A stretch of DNA of 44,679 nt from the NCBI RefSeq assembly GCF_029868325.1, contig NZ_JARWNW010000301.1, forward strand, positions 1-44,679, given 5' to 3'. Below are positions 32,053-40,218 of this stretch, piece by piece. Position 1 is the stretch's first letter. Every line of letters begins with the position of its first letter. Origin of the DNA: Nocardia carnea. GTDB lineage: Bacteria > Actinomycetota > Actinomycetes > Mycobacteriales > Mycobacteriaceae. Both the position numbers and the translations under genes were made by a program. The notes below the pieces were generated by a model. That model was not told the DNA's origin. It saw only the letters and a program-made list of their open reading frames with translations, and did not search any database.

Positions 32053-32265
32053 ATGAAGCGTTCCACCGTTGCTCTCATCACCGCCGGACTGATTCTCGGC
32101 GGCACCGGGGTGGTCGAAATCCTCGGCACCGATACCGCCGCGTCGGCCCCGGTCTCCGACCGGGCCGTTTCGGTTGTCGCGCCCGCACGGGTCAGCGATC
32201 CGGTGGATACCGATACCGGTCATCGTTATGCCACCGGCACCGGCACTGTCGCGACCGGCCCGTGA
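32053..32265 (+). CDS. small exported protein, 70 aa
   Basis: A 70-aa protein starting MKRSTVALITAGLILGGTGV, a basic N-terminus with one hydrophobic segment, i.e. a signal peptide or anchor. The mature part is short, rich in Val, Thr, Asp and Ala, and ends TGHRYATGTGTVATGP; no Cys and no known domain. A strong binding site (GGAGGG, about 32039-32044) precedes ATG 32053. Cleavage could fall after ASA near residue 32. It has its own upstream region of about 210 bp and is convergent with the penicillin-binding lipoprotein gene. Function unknown. Confidence 0.7.
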   Translation: MKRSTVALITAGLILGGTGVVEILGTDTAASAPVSDRAVSVVAPARVSDPVDTDTGHRYATGTGTVATGP

Positions 32266-32284
32266 TCGGGTCACGGCCACGTAG

Positions 32285-34072
32285 TCAGTAGCCGTCGGGA
32301 AGAGCCGTCAGCATCTCGCGCGTCACCGCGACGGCGTTATCGGAACTACCACCCTTGACCAGCAACGTCGCGAAGGCGAGGTCGCCCCGATAGCCGACGA
32401 ACCAGGAATGTGAACCGCCGGCCACCTCCGCCTCACCGGTTTTGCCGAACACCGCCCCCTGGTCGGCGATCCGGTTGGCAGTTCCGGTCAGGACCACCTC
32501 CCGCATCATCGCCCGCAGGCCACGCACGACCGCCGGATCCGGTACCGGTCGCGGCCCGTCGACGACGGTCTCGCGACCGCCTATCAGATACGGGGTCGGC
32601 GCGCTGCCGTGGGCAATCGCCGCGGCCAGCATCGCCATACCGAAGGGGCTGACCACAACCCGGCCCTGCCCGATTCCGTCCTCGGTGCGCTGTGTGCGGT
32701 CTTCGGAAACGGGTACCGAACCGGAATAGGTCGGCAAACCGGGAATCACGTAATCCGGGCCGACACCGAAAGTGGCCGCCGCCTCCGAAAGCGCGGCGGC
32801 CGGCAATTGGCTGGCCAATTTCGCGAACGACGTATTACAGGAACGCGCATAGGCGGTCGACAATGCGACGTTCCCGACCGTGAAACCGTTGTAATTCGGA
32901 ATCAGGCGCTCGCCGATCGTGATTGCGCTCGGGCACGCGACGACGGTGTCCGGCGTAGCCAGGCCACCGGAGATCGCGGCGGCGGCGGTCACCGTTTTGA
33001 ATACCGACCCGGGCGGATACTGGCCGATGGTCGCCACCGGGCCGTCACGGTCGGCGGCGGCGTTCTGCGCAACAGCGAGGATGCCACCGGTGGACGGTTC
33101 GATCACCACCATCATCGTCTGTTCCCGGCGGCCGTCGACCGCCCGCTGCGCGGCGTTCTGCACCTGCCGATCCACGCTCAAGGTGAACGACGGCACCGGC
33201 TGCGCCGCCACCTCGTGCAGCACGCCGGTTTCCGCACCACCCTCGTTCCGGGCGACCACGCGCCAGCCGGCCCGGCCGTGCACATCGTCGATCACGGCCT
33301 GCCGGACCTGTGCCATCAGATCGGGAGCGAACTTCCGGTCGGCCGGGGTCAGATCCCACTCCTGGGTGACCCGTACCCCGGGCAGGCCGATGAGCTGCGG
33401 CCCGGCCCGGGCGAACTCGGTGTCGTTCAGCACGATCACCGTGTAGACGCCGTCGGCGGCACGGGCGGAATCCAGGATGCGCTGCGGAGTCAGCCGGTCG
33501 TCGATATCGATCAGCGCCCGCGAAACCGCCGCCGCCACCTGCTGCGGTTCGTCGCTTTCGGCGGCATCGAAGGTCACCCGCGAAACCGTGCCCGGTATCA
33601 GCACATCACTACCGGACTGCTCGTTCACCCGGGCACCCGGCGCCTGACGTACCGACAATGCCATGGTCTGGGTATCGCCGAGCCGGGGGTGCACGGCAGA
33701 ACCACTCCACCGCACCGTCCACCCGCCACCACTGCGCACCAGCGGCAGCTGCCCGGTATAGGACCAGCTGCGCCCACCGGCCAGCCGCCATTCGTAGGTG
33801 TAGTCGACGGTGGCGGTATCACCGGAGATCCGGGCCGCGCCGGACCGGGCACGCAGCTCCTCGGCCCCGAGTTCCTCCCAGACGGAGACGAGTGCGGGCC
33901 CGGCTTTCTCCGGACGGGTCGTGCGCGCGGCGGCTTCGTCGAGGTCGTGGGCCGCGAAGGCCGCCAGGAAACCGTCGGCCGCGGTGATCGGCCCCGAGGA
34001 CCCCCCGAAGCAGGCGGTCGTGGCGAAAGCGAGCACCGCGACCGCGAATACGAGTACCGGACGGATCGTCAT
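32285..34072 (-). CDS. penicillin-binding lipoprotein (transpeptidase with NTF2-like MecA_N domain)
   Basis: A 595-aa class B-type penicillin-binding protein, counterpart of M. tuberculosis Rv2864c. ATG 34072 gives a lipoprotein signal with lipobox TTAC (Cys21). Residues about 28-140 are an NTF2-like MecA_N domain, followed by a dimerisation domain and the transpeptidase: SVFK at 356-359 (active-site Ser), SCN at 411-413 and KTG at 544-546, all intact. It should cross-link peptidoglycan outside the membrane and is a beta-lactam target by family. GTG 34108 upstream would spoil the signal peptide. Convergent with the small exported protein. Confidence 0.93.
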   Translation of the reverse strand: MTIRPVLVFAVAVLAFATTACFGGSSGPITAADGFLAAFAAHDLDEAAARTTRPEKAGPALVSVWEELGAEELRARSGAARISGDTATVDYTYEWRLAGGRSWSYTGQLPLVRSGGGWTVRWSGSAVHPRLGDTQTMALSVRQAPGARVNEQSGSDVLIPGTVSRVTFDAAESDEPQQVAAAVSRALIDIDDRLTPQRILDSARAADGVYTVIVLNDTEFARAGPQLIGLPGVRVTQEWDLTPADRKFAPDLMAQVRQAVIDDVHGRAGWRVVARNEGGAETGVLHEVAAQPVPSFTLSVDRQVQNAAQRAVDGRREQTMMVVIEPSTGGILAVAQNAAADRDGPVATIGQYPPGSVFKTVTAAAAISGGLATPDTVVACPSAITIGERLIPNYNGFTVGNVALSTAYARSCNTSFAKLASQLPAAALSEAAATFGVGPDYVIPGLPTYSGSVPVSEDRTQRTEDGIGQGRVVVSPFGMAMLAAAIAHGSAPTPYLIGGRETVVDGPRPVPDPAVVRGLRAMMREVVLTGTANRIADQGAVFGKTGEAEVAGGSHSWFVGYRGDLAFATLLVKGGSSDNAVAVTREMLTALPDGY

Positions 34073-34158
34073 CGCGCCCGATCGTAGCGACCCCGGCCCG
34101 GTGTTCACTTGCGGCGCACCGGATCCTGCCGGACCCGGTCAGGCCGGATCGGACCCGC

Positions 34159-35022
34159 TCAGTCCAGCAGGACCGTGGCGAAGGTCGCGATCTGCCGGAA
34201 CCCGACCGCCCGGTAGGCCCGCCGGGCGATCTCGTTGTAGTCGTTGACGTACAGGCTCGCCGTCCGCCCGGTGGCGACCACCGCATTCGCGACCGCCGCC
34301 GTTCCGGCAGTCCCCAGCCCCCGCCCGCGGTGCTCCGGATGGACCCACACACCCTGGATCTGCCCGGTACGCCGGGACATCGCCCCCACCTCGGCCTTAT
34401 AGGCGACCTCGCCGTCGATGAACCGGGCCCAGGCCCGGCCGGCCTCGATCAGACCGGCCACCCGGCGCCGGTAACCGCGGCCGCCGTCACCGGCCCGCGG
34501 ATCCACCCCCACCTCTTCGATGAACATGGCAATGGCGGCCGCCAGATAACGGTCCAGCTCGCCGGGACGCACCTGCCGGACCTCCGGGTCTGCGGCCGCG
34601 AGTGCGGTGCCGGTGAGCGCCAGCAGCGGCTGGTCGGCACGCAGCTCCCGCTCCGGGCCCCAGTGATCGGCGAGCATCTCCCACAGCGGTAGCGCGAGTT
34701 CCCGGCGGCCCACCACCGAAGAACACATTCGGGGCCAGCGCAGCGCGCGGTCGGCGAAGGCGCGAAGCGCCGCGCGGTCACCCCGCAACGGGATCAGGTT
34801 GACACCGGAGAAACACAGCGATTCGGCCGGTCCGCCGTGGCTCCACAATTCGCCCTGACCGTACCGGTTGTCCAGACCGTATTCCTGTAGCCGGGCGGCG
34901 ACCATACAGGCCGCCACCGGATCCTCGTCGAGCACCCTGAGTACCTGTCCCAGGTCCCGCTCGGCGAGCTGACGCGCGGGAACGTATTTCGCGCCCCGGG
35001 CCGGCTCCAGCAGACTCCGCAC
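34159..35022 (-). CDS. GNAT acetyltransferase with N-terminal DUF4081
   Basis: A 287-aa protein with two parts: an N-terminal DUF4081 domain (about residues 15-140, with VLDEDPVAACMVAARLQEYG and LCFSGVNLIPL) and a C-terminal GNAT domain with the acetyl-CoA loop VWVHPEHRGRGLGTAGTAAV (about 228-247) and SLYVNDYNEIARRAYRAVGF. Counterpart of Rv2867c, which also adjoins ispG. The substrate is unknown. The GTG start at 35022 has no strong binding site; internal starts are not better. It is minus strand, between ispG (upstream) and the penicillin-binding lipoprotein. Confidence 0.9.
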   Translation of the reverse strand: MRSLLEPARGAKYVPARQLAERDLGQVLRVLDEDPVAACMVAARLQEYGLDNRYGQGELWSHGGPAESLCFSGVNLIPLRGDRAALRAFADRALRWPRMCSSVVGRRELALPLWEMLADHWGPERELRADQPLLALTGTALAAADPEVRQVRPGELDRYLAAAIAMFIEEVGVDPRAGDGGRGYRRRVAGLIEAGRAWARFIDGEVAYKAEVGAMSRRTGQIQGVWVHPEHRGRGLGTAGTAAVANAVVATGRTASLYVNDYNEIARRAYRAVGFRQIATFATVLLD

Positions 35023-35104
35023 CTAGTACAGCCTGCCATGAAGTGCGGCCACACGATACGGATATCCCGAAAGCGTGTACCGCGCCGGTACCACCGAGGC
35101 ATCA

Positions 35105-35137
35105 GCTCTCGGCTCGCGGGGGCCGCGAGCCGAGAGC
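35105..35137 (-). terminator. terminator of ispG
   Basis: GCTCTCGGCTCGCGG (35105-35119) pairs perfectly with CCGCGAGCCGAGAGC (35123-35137) around a 3-nt loop, giving a 15-bp stem that ends 10 bp after the ispG stop. There is no T run after it, but stem length and position make termination likely. Confidence 0.75.
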
Positions 35138-35146
35138 GCGGGCCGA

Positions 35147-36304
35147 TCAGCCCACGCTGACGACCGGTTCACCGGTGCCGGCGTCCGCACCCATCTCCTC
35201 GGCAATCCGCATGGCTTCCTCGATGAGGGTTTCCACGATCTGCGCCTCGGGCACGGTCTTGATGACCTCACCCTTGACGAAGATCTGCCCCTTTCCGTTA
35301 CCCGAGGCCACGCCCAGGTCGGCTTCCCGGGCCTCGCCGGGACCGTTGACCACACAGCCCATGACCGCGACCCGCAGCGGTACCTCCAGCCCGTCGAGTC
35401 CGGCAGTGACCTCGTTGGCCAGGGTGTACACGTCGACCTGCGCCCGCCCGCAGGACGGGCAGGACACGATCTCCAATTTGCGGGGGCGCAGGTTCAGCGA
35501 TTGCAGGATCTGCCCGCCGACCTTGACCTCTTCGGCCGGCGGCGCGGACAGCGAGACCCGGATGGTATCGCCGATCCCTTCGCTCAGCAGCGCACCGAAC
35601 GCTACAGCGGATTTCACGGTGCCCTGGAAGGCCGGGCCGGCCTCGGTGACGCCGAGATGCAGCGGATAGTCGCTCTGCGCCGCCAGCTGCCGGTAGGCCT
35701 CGACCATCACCACGGGATCGTTGTGTTTGACCGAGATCTTGATATCGCCGAAACCGTGCTCCTCGAACAGGCCCGCCTCCCACAGCGCCGACTCCACCAG
35801 CGCCTCCGGGGTGGCCTTGCCGTATTTGGCCATCATCCGCTTGTCGAGGGATCCGGCGTTCACACCGATCCGGATCGGGATACCCGCGTCCCCGGCCGCC
35901 TTGGCGACCTCTTTCACGCGCCCGTCGAATTCCTTGATATTGCCCGGGTTCACTCGCACGGCCGCACATCCCGCATCGATGGCAGCGAAGATATAGCGCG
36001 GCTGGAAATGGATATCGGCGATCACCGGGATCTGGGATTTCTTCGCGATGATGGGCAGTGCATCGGCATCTTCCTGCCGCGGGCACGCCACCCGCACGAT
36101 ATCGCAGCCCGATGCCGTGAGCTCGGCGATCTGCTGCAGGGTCGCATTCACATCGTGCGTTCTGGTCGTCGTCATCGACTGCACGGAGATCGGGTGGTCA
36201 CTGCCCACGCCGACACCACCCACCATGAGCTGACGGGTCTTGCGCCGCGGCGCGAGCACCGCCACCGGTGCGGTCGGCATCCCCAATCCGACTGTGCTGG
36301 TCAC
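35147..36304 (-). CDS. ispG: 4-hydroxy-3-methylbut-2-enyl diphosphate synthase
   Basis: A 385-aa iron-sulfur enzyme of the MEP isoprenoid pathway; it converts MEcPP to HMBPP. The N-terminal TIM barrel begins RRKTRQLMVGGVGVGSDHPI and contains IPVIADIHFQPRYIFAAID and IRIGVNAGSLDKR. The C-terminal domain holds the cluster cysteines in SCPSCGR and GCVVNGPGE. GTG 36304 gives the known actinobacterial N-terminus (TSTVGLGMPTAP); the frame is open further up but the extra part is not conserved. Counterpart of Rv2868c. Unlike in M. tuberculosis, it runs opposite to dxr and rip1. Confidence 0.97.
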   Translation of the reverse strand: MTSTVGLGMPTAPVAVLAPRRKTRQLMVGGVGVGSDHPISVQSMTTTRTHDVNATLQQIAELTASGCDIVRVACPRQEDADALPIIAKKSQIPVIADIHFQPRYIFAAIDAGCAAVRVNPGNIKEFDGRVKEVAKAAGDAGIPIRIGVNAGSLDKRMMAKYGKATPEALVESALWEAGLFEEHGFGDIKISVKHNDPVVMVEAYRQLAAQSDYPLHLGVTEAGPAFQGTVKSAVAFGALLSEGIGDTIRVSLSAPPAEEVKVGGQILQSLNLRPRKLEIVSCPSCGRAQVDVYTLANEVTAGLDGLEVPLRVAVMGCVVNGPGEAREADLGVASGNGKGQIFVKGEVIKTVPEAQIVETLIEEAMRIAEEMGADAGTGEPVVSVG

Positions 36305-36473
36305 TTTCGGCTGCCTACTTTCGTCCTGGTCCGGCCGGTCGGTGCCGAGTGTAGTCCCGCCACGGGGGCGCGCCGCCGAGACATGGACTACACCGGCAAC
36401 CGGCACCGCAGCGTCACCGGGATGTCACCCCGGCGACACCCGGCACAGTCGGAGATATAGGCGAAACCGCAGT

Positions 36474-36737
36474 TCAGCGCGGTTTACGTCGATAGATCAC
36501 GTCGTAGATGAGAATCCCGGCCAACGCGGCCGCGAACCCGACCAGGTACAGGTTCTCGACCCGGCCCGAATGATTGCCGATCAACATTCCGAGCAGTGCG
36601 ATGATCACGACCACCGCGGCCACCCGGAAGGTTGTGCGCGATTCACCGCTCCAACCCCAGGCCGCCGACGGAACCTCAGCAGGGTCCACCGTGGTGACGT
36701 GCTGGTCAGTGGTGAGTTCGACGTCCGTGGCGGCCAC
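36474..36737 (-). CDS. DUF2631 small membrane protein
   Basis: An 87-aa protein with two membrane segments (about residues 38-57 and 63-81) separated by a short NHSGRVEN loop, and a soluble N-terminus containing VPSAAWGWSGESRTTFR, the DUF2631 hallmark. It ends in a basic YRRKPR tail. The GTG start at 36737 follows AGGAGGAG with five bases between, an excellent site. Counterpart of M. tuberculosis Rv2876-type proteins; function unknown. Divergent from dxr (95 bp). Confidence 0.82.
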   Translation of the reverse strand: MAATDVELTTDQHVTTVDPAEVPSAAWGWSGESRTTFRVAAVVVIIALLGMLIGNHSGRVENLYLVGFAAALAGILIYDVIYRRKPR

Positions 36738-36832
36738 GATCGCTCCTCCTCGAGAGAACGGATACTGCCCGTTATCGTGGCATACGACCGCCCGTCGTAG
36801 CCAGTAGGGGCGGGGTCGGTGACAATGGGCGG

Positions 36833-37972
36833 GTGTCAGATCTCCGCAGAGTTCTCCTGCTCGGCAGCACCGGCTCCATCGGAACCCAGGCGCTCGAGGT
36901 GATCGCCGCCAACCCCGGCAGATTCGAAATCGTCGGCCTGGCCGCGGGCGGCGGGAACACCGAACTGCTGGCCGCGCAGATGGCCGCCACCGGCACCACC
37001 AATGTGGCCGTCGCCGATCCGGCAGCCGCGGCCCGGCTGGGGGTGCCGTTCGCCGGCGCGAATGCGGCAACCGAACTCGTCCGCAGCACCGAGGCCGATG
37101 TCGTACTCAACGCGCTCGTCGGTTCGCTCGGCCTGGAACCCACCCTCGCGGCGCTGGAATCGGGGGCCACCCTGGCGCTGGCGAACAAGGAATCACTGGT
37201 GGCCGGCGGCTCACTGGTCACCCGGGCGGCCCGGCCCGGCCAGATCGTGCCGGTCGATTCGGAGCATTCCGCGCTGGCCCAGTGCCTGCGCGGCGGACGC
37301 GCCGAGGAAGTCGACACATTGGTTCTCACCGCCTCCGGTGGCCCGTTCCGGGGCTGGACCACCGAAATGCTGGACGGCGTGGACCCCGCCGCCGCGAAAA
37401 CCCACCCCACCTGGTCCATGGGCCCGATGAACACATTGAACTCGGCCTCGCTGGTGAACAAGGGCCTGGAGTTGATCGAAACACATCTGCTGTTCGGGAT
37501 TCCCTACGACCGTATCCAGGTCACCGTGCACCCGCAGTCGATCGTGCATTCCATGGTCACCTTCACCGACGGGTCCACGCTGGCCCAGGCCAGCCCGCCG
37601 GATATGAAGCTGCCCATCGCGCTGGCGCTGGGCTGGCCGGACCGGGTCCCCGGCGCGGCCACCCCGTGCGATTTCGGTACGGCCGCCACCTGGACGTTCG
37701 AACCCGTCGACGATGCAGTGTTCCCTGCCGTCGAACTGGCCCGGGAAGCCGGAACCGCCGGCGGTTGCGTCACCGCGGTGTACAACGCGGCCAACGAGGT
37801 CGCGGTACAGGCTTTTCTCGACGGGCGGATCCGGTTCCCGGATATCGTGCGCACCGTGGCCCGGGTCGTCCGCGACGCCGGACAGTGGCACGCCGAACCG
37901 GACGAACTCGCCGAAGTCCTGGCGGCCGACGAATGGGCCCGTGACCGTGCCCGCAGCCTGGTACACCCGTAA
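36833..37972 (+). CDS. dxr: 1-deoxy-D-xylulose 5-phosphate reductoisomerase
   Basis: A 379-aa NADPH-dependent enzyme forming MEP, the committed step of the non-mevalonate pathway. The NADPH motif LLGSTGSIGTQALEV is at residues 8-22; ANKESLVAGG, DSEHSALAQCL, SGGPFRG, NKGLELIE and HPQSIVHSMV follow in the normal order, covering metal and substrate contacts. GTG 36833 gives the usual start; its binding site is weak (GGCGG directly upstream). Counterpart of Rv2870c. It precedes rip1 on the plus strand with a 125-bp gap. Confidence 0.97.
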   Translation: MSDLRRVLLLGSTGSIGTQALEVIAANPGRFEIVGLAAGGGNTELLAAQMAATGTTNVAVADPAAAARLGVPFAGANAATELVRSTEADVVLNALVGSLGLEPTLAALESGATLALANKESLVAGGSLVTRAARPGQIVPVDSEHSALAQCLRGGRAEEVDTLVLTASGGPFRGWTTEMLDGVDPAAAKTHPTWSMGPMNTLNSASLVNKGLELIETHLLFGIPYDRIQVTVHPQSIVHSMVTFTDGSTLAQASPPDMKLPIALALGWPDRVPGAATPCDFGTAATWTFEPVDDAVFPAVELAREAGTAGGCVTAVYNAANEVAVQAFLDGRIRFPDIVRTVARVVRDAGQWHAEPDELAEVLAADEWARDRARSLVHP

Positions 37973-38097
37973 TCCATGTCCCAGATGGTCGAGGCCCGGC
38001 ACGCGGGCGGTTACTGTGGACACGTGCTCGCGGCCGCTCCGGTCTCCGTGCGGGCCGAGAGATCTGATCTGCGCACCGCAGGAGGGCTGTAGACCAC

Positions 38098-39300
38098 ATG
38101 CTGTTCGTGTTGGGGTTCGTGCTGTTCGCCCTCGGCATCACGATTTCGATCGCATTGCACGAATGCGGGCATATGTGGACCGCGCAGGCGACCGGAATGA
38201 AGGTCCGCCGGTATTACATCGGTTTCGGCCCGAAAATGTTCTCCTTCCAGCGCGGGGAAACCGAATACGGGGTCAAATGGCTGCCGCTCGGCGGTTTCTG
38301 TGATATCGCCGGAATGACCGCGCTCGACGAACTCGAACCCGAGGAAGTCGAGCGCGCCATGTACCGGCAGGCCGCCTGGAAACGCCTCGTCGTGATGTCC
38401 GGTGGAATCGCGATGAACTTCCTGCTCGGATTCCTCCTCATCGTGGTGCTCGCGGTCGGCTGGGGACTCCCCAACCTGAACCAGCCACCCGAAACCGCCC
38501 TCGGTGATATGACCTGCGTCGCGCCGCAGAACCCCGACGGAACCGTCGGCACCTGCACCGGCGAGGGCCCCGCCCAGCGCGCCGGCCTGCAACGCGGCGA
38601 TGTGGTGACCGCGGTCGACGGCGAACCCGTCGACACGTGGAAAGAATTCCAGACCCTCACCCAGCAACAGGACGGCCCGTTCACCTACACCCTCGAGCGC
38701 GGCGGGCAGACCATGGATATCGAGGTCGTGCCCGAGCAGACGATGCGCTACCCCAGCGAGGGTGGCCCGGGCCGGGAAGTCGGTGTGGTCGGGGTCGGCC
38801 AGGAATTCTACGAACCGGTCCAGTACGACATTCTCGGTGCGATTCCCGCCTCGGCGGCATTCACCGGGGATATGTTCATCCGCACATTCCAATCGCTGGC
38901 CCAGATGCCGGCAAAGGTGGCCTCGCTGTGGGACGCGGTGACCGGCGGAGAACGCGATGCCGATACCCCGGTCAGTGTGTACGGCGCCAGCAAGATCGGC
39001 GGCGAAACCGCCGAACGCGGCTACTGGAATATGTTCATCCTCGTCCTGGCGAGCCTGAACTTCTTCCTCGGCGCGTTCAACATCCTGCCGCTGCTACCGC
39101 TCGACGGCGGTCATATCGCGGTGGTGTTGTACGAGAAGATCCGCAACACCTTCCGCGGCTGGAAGGGCCTCGCACCCGGCGCCCCCGTCGACTATCTGAA
39201 ACTGCTGCCGCTCACCTACGTCGCCGTCGTCATCGGCGGGGCATACATGCTGCTCACCCTGGCCGCCGACATCATCAACCCGATCAACCTCTTCCCCTGA
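38098..39300 (+). CDS. rip1: RIP metalloprotease (site-2 protease family)
   Basis: A 400-aa intramembrane zinc protease of the RseP/Rip1 type that cleaves anti-sigma factors and other membrane proteins. The active-site HECGH is at residues 21-25 in the first membrane helix, a PDZ domain lies in the middle (GLQRGDVVTAVDGEPVDTW), and the third zinc ligand is in ILPLLPLDGGHIA near 345-355. Four membrane segments are visible. The start ATG follows GGAGGG at about 38082-38087. Counterpart of Rv2869c. It follows dxr as in other actinobacteria, though the pair is inverted relative to ispG. Confidence 0.95.
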   Translation: MLFVLGFVLFALGITISIALHECGHMWTAQATGMKVRRYYIGFGPKMFSFQRGETEYGVKWLPLGGFCDIAGMTALDELEPEEVERAMYRQAAWKRLVVMSGGIAMNFLLGFLLIVVLAVGWGLPNLNQPPETALGDMTCVAPQNPDGTVGTCTGEGPAQRAGLQRGDVVTAVDGEPVDTWKEFQTLTQQQDGPFTYTLERGGQTMDIEVVPEQTMRYPSEGGPGREVGVVGVGQEFYEPVQYDILGAIPASAAFTGDMFIRTFQSLAQMPAKVASLWDAVTGGERDADTPVSVYGASKIGGETAERGYWNMFILVLASLNFFLGAFNILPLLPLDGGHIAVVLYEKIRNTFRGWKGLAPGAPVDYLKLLPLTYVAVVIGGAYMLLTLAADIINPINLFP

Positions 39301-39338
39301 CCGCCGGTTCGGCCCCGCGGCTCGGCTAGCATCGCCGC

Positions 39339-40088
39339 ATGCGGCGTGCACCCGGGCCCGGGCACTATCTCCAGGCCGTCCGGCTCGATTCCACCGCCGA
39401 CGCGACCGGGTACCCGTTCGATCTACCCGCGGTCCGCCACCTCGCACGGTCCGGCGGGCTGTCGCTGCCGCCTGGTGTGACGTTCCTGGTCGGCGAGAAC
39501 GGCAGCGGAAAATCGACACTGCTCGAGGCGATCGCGGTGGCAGCGGGTCTCAACCCCGAGGGCGGTAGCCAGAACTACCGGTTCGCCACCCGCGCCAGTG
39601 AGTCGGAACTCGGTGAGCATCTGGTCCTGCGCTGGGGCATCCACAAACCGCGTAGCCGCTTCTTCCTGCGCGCCGAATCGTTCTACAACCTGGCCACCGA
39701 AAGCGAACGGCTCGGCCCGGAACAACTCACCGTACTCGGGGGCTCACCGCACAGCCGTTCACACGGCGAATCGTTCGTCGACCTCATCCGGCACCGGTTC
39801 TTTCCCGGCGGCCTCTACCTCATGGACGAACCCGAAGCCGCGCTGTCCGCCCGCGGCTGCATGACCGTGCTGGCGCGGATCGCCGAACTGGTATCCGACG
39901 GCTGCCAGTTCGTGGTGGCGACCCACTCCCCAATTCTGCTGGCGGTCCCGAACGCGACGATTTACCAATTCGACGAGGACGGTTCCATCGATGCCGTCGA
40001 TTTCGATCAGGCCGTTCCGGTCGCCGTCACCCGGGAGTTCCTCGCCAGGCCGCAGCACTATCTGCGGTATCTGCTCGAAGAACCGTGA
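39339..40088 (+). CDS. AAA-family ATPase (predicted ATPase, ABC-like fold)
   Basis: A 249-aa single-domain ATPase. Walker A is VGENGSGKST (residues 51-60), Walker B is GLYLMDEPEAALS, and the switch His is in FVVATHSPILLA, all near their usual spacing for the ATPase class with an ABC-like fold. A signature-like HGESF lies before Walker B. No membrane, DNA-binding or nuclease partner domain is seen, and no partner gene adjoins it. Such stand-alone ATPases are common in actinobacteria, with unknown roles. It ends convergent with lhgO. Confidence 0.85.
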   Translation: MRRAPGPGHYLQAVRLDSTADATGYPFDLPAVRHLARSGGLSLPPGVTFLVGENGSGKSTLLEAIAVAAGLNPEGGSQNYRFATRASESELGEHLVLRWGIHKPRSRFFLRAESFYNLATESERLGPEQLTVLGGSPHSRSHGESFVDLIRHRFFPGGLYLMDEPEAALSARGCMTVLARIAELVSDGCQFVVATHSPILLAVPNATIYQFDEDGSIDAVDFDQAVPVAVTREFLARPQHYLRYLLEEP

Positions 40089-40178
40089 AGGGGCCATTGG
40101 CGAGGGTCTCCACCAGCCACCCACTCGTTCGGCACGGGACGAGCATCCGCCCCGGCAAGATCCATGCGACAACGCAAC

Positions 40179-40197
40179 GCCACGTCCTGGCCGTGGC
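40179..40197. terminator. weak hairpin between convergent ATPase and lhgO genes
   Basis: GCCACG (40179-40184) and CGTGGC (40192-40197) form a 6-bp stem with a 7-nt loop in the 130-bp gap between convergent genes. It is the only hairpin seen there; assignment as terminator is by position. Confidence 0.35.
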
Positions 40198-40218
40198 ATC
40201 TCGGCTCGGCGCCGCACG

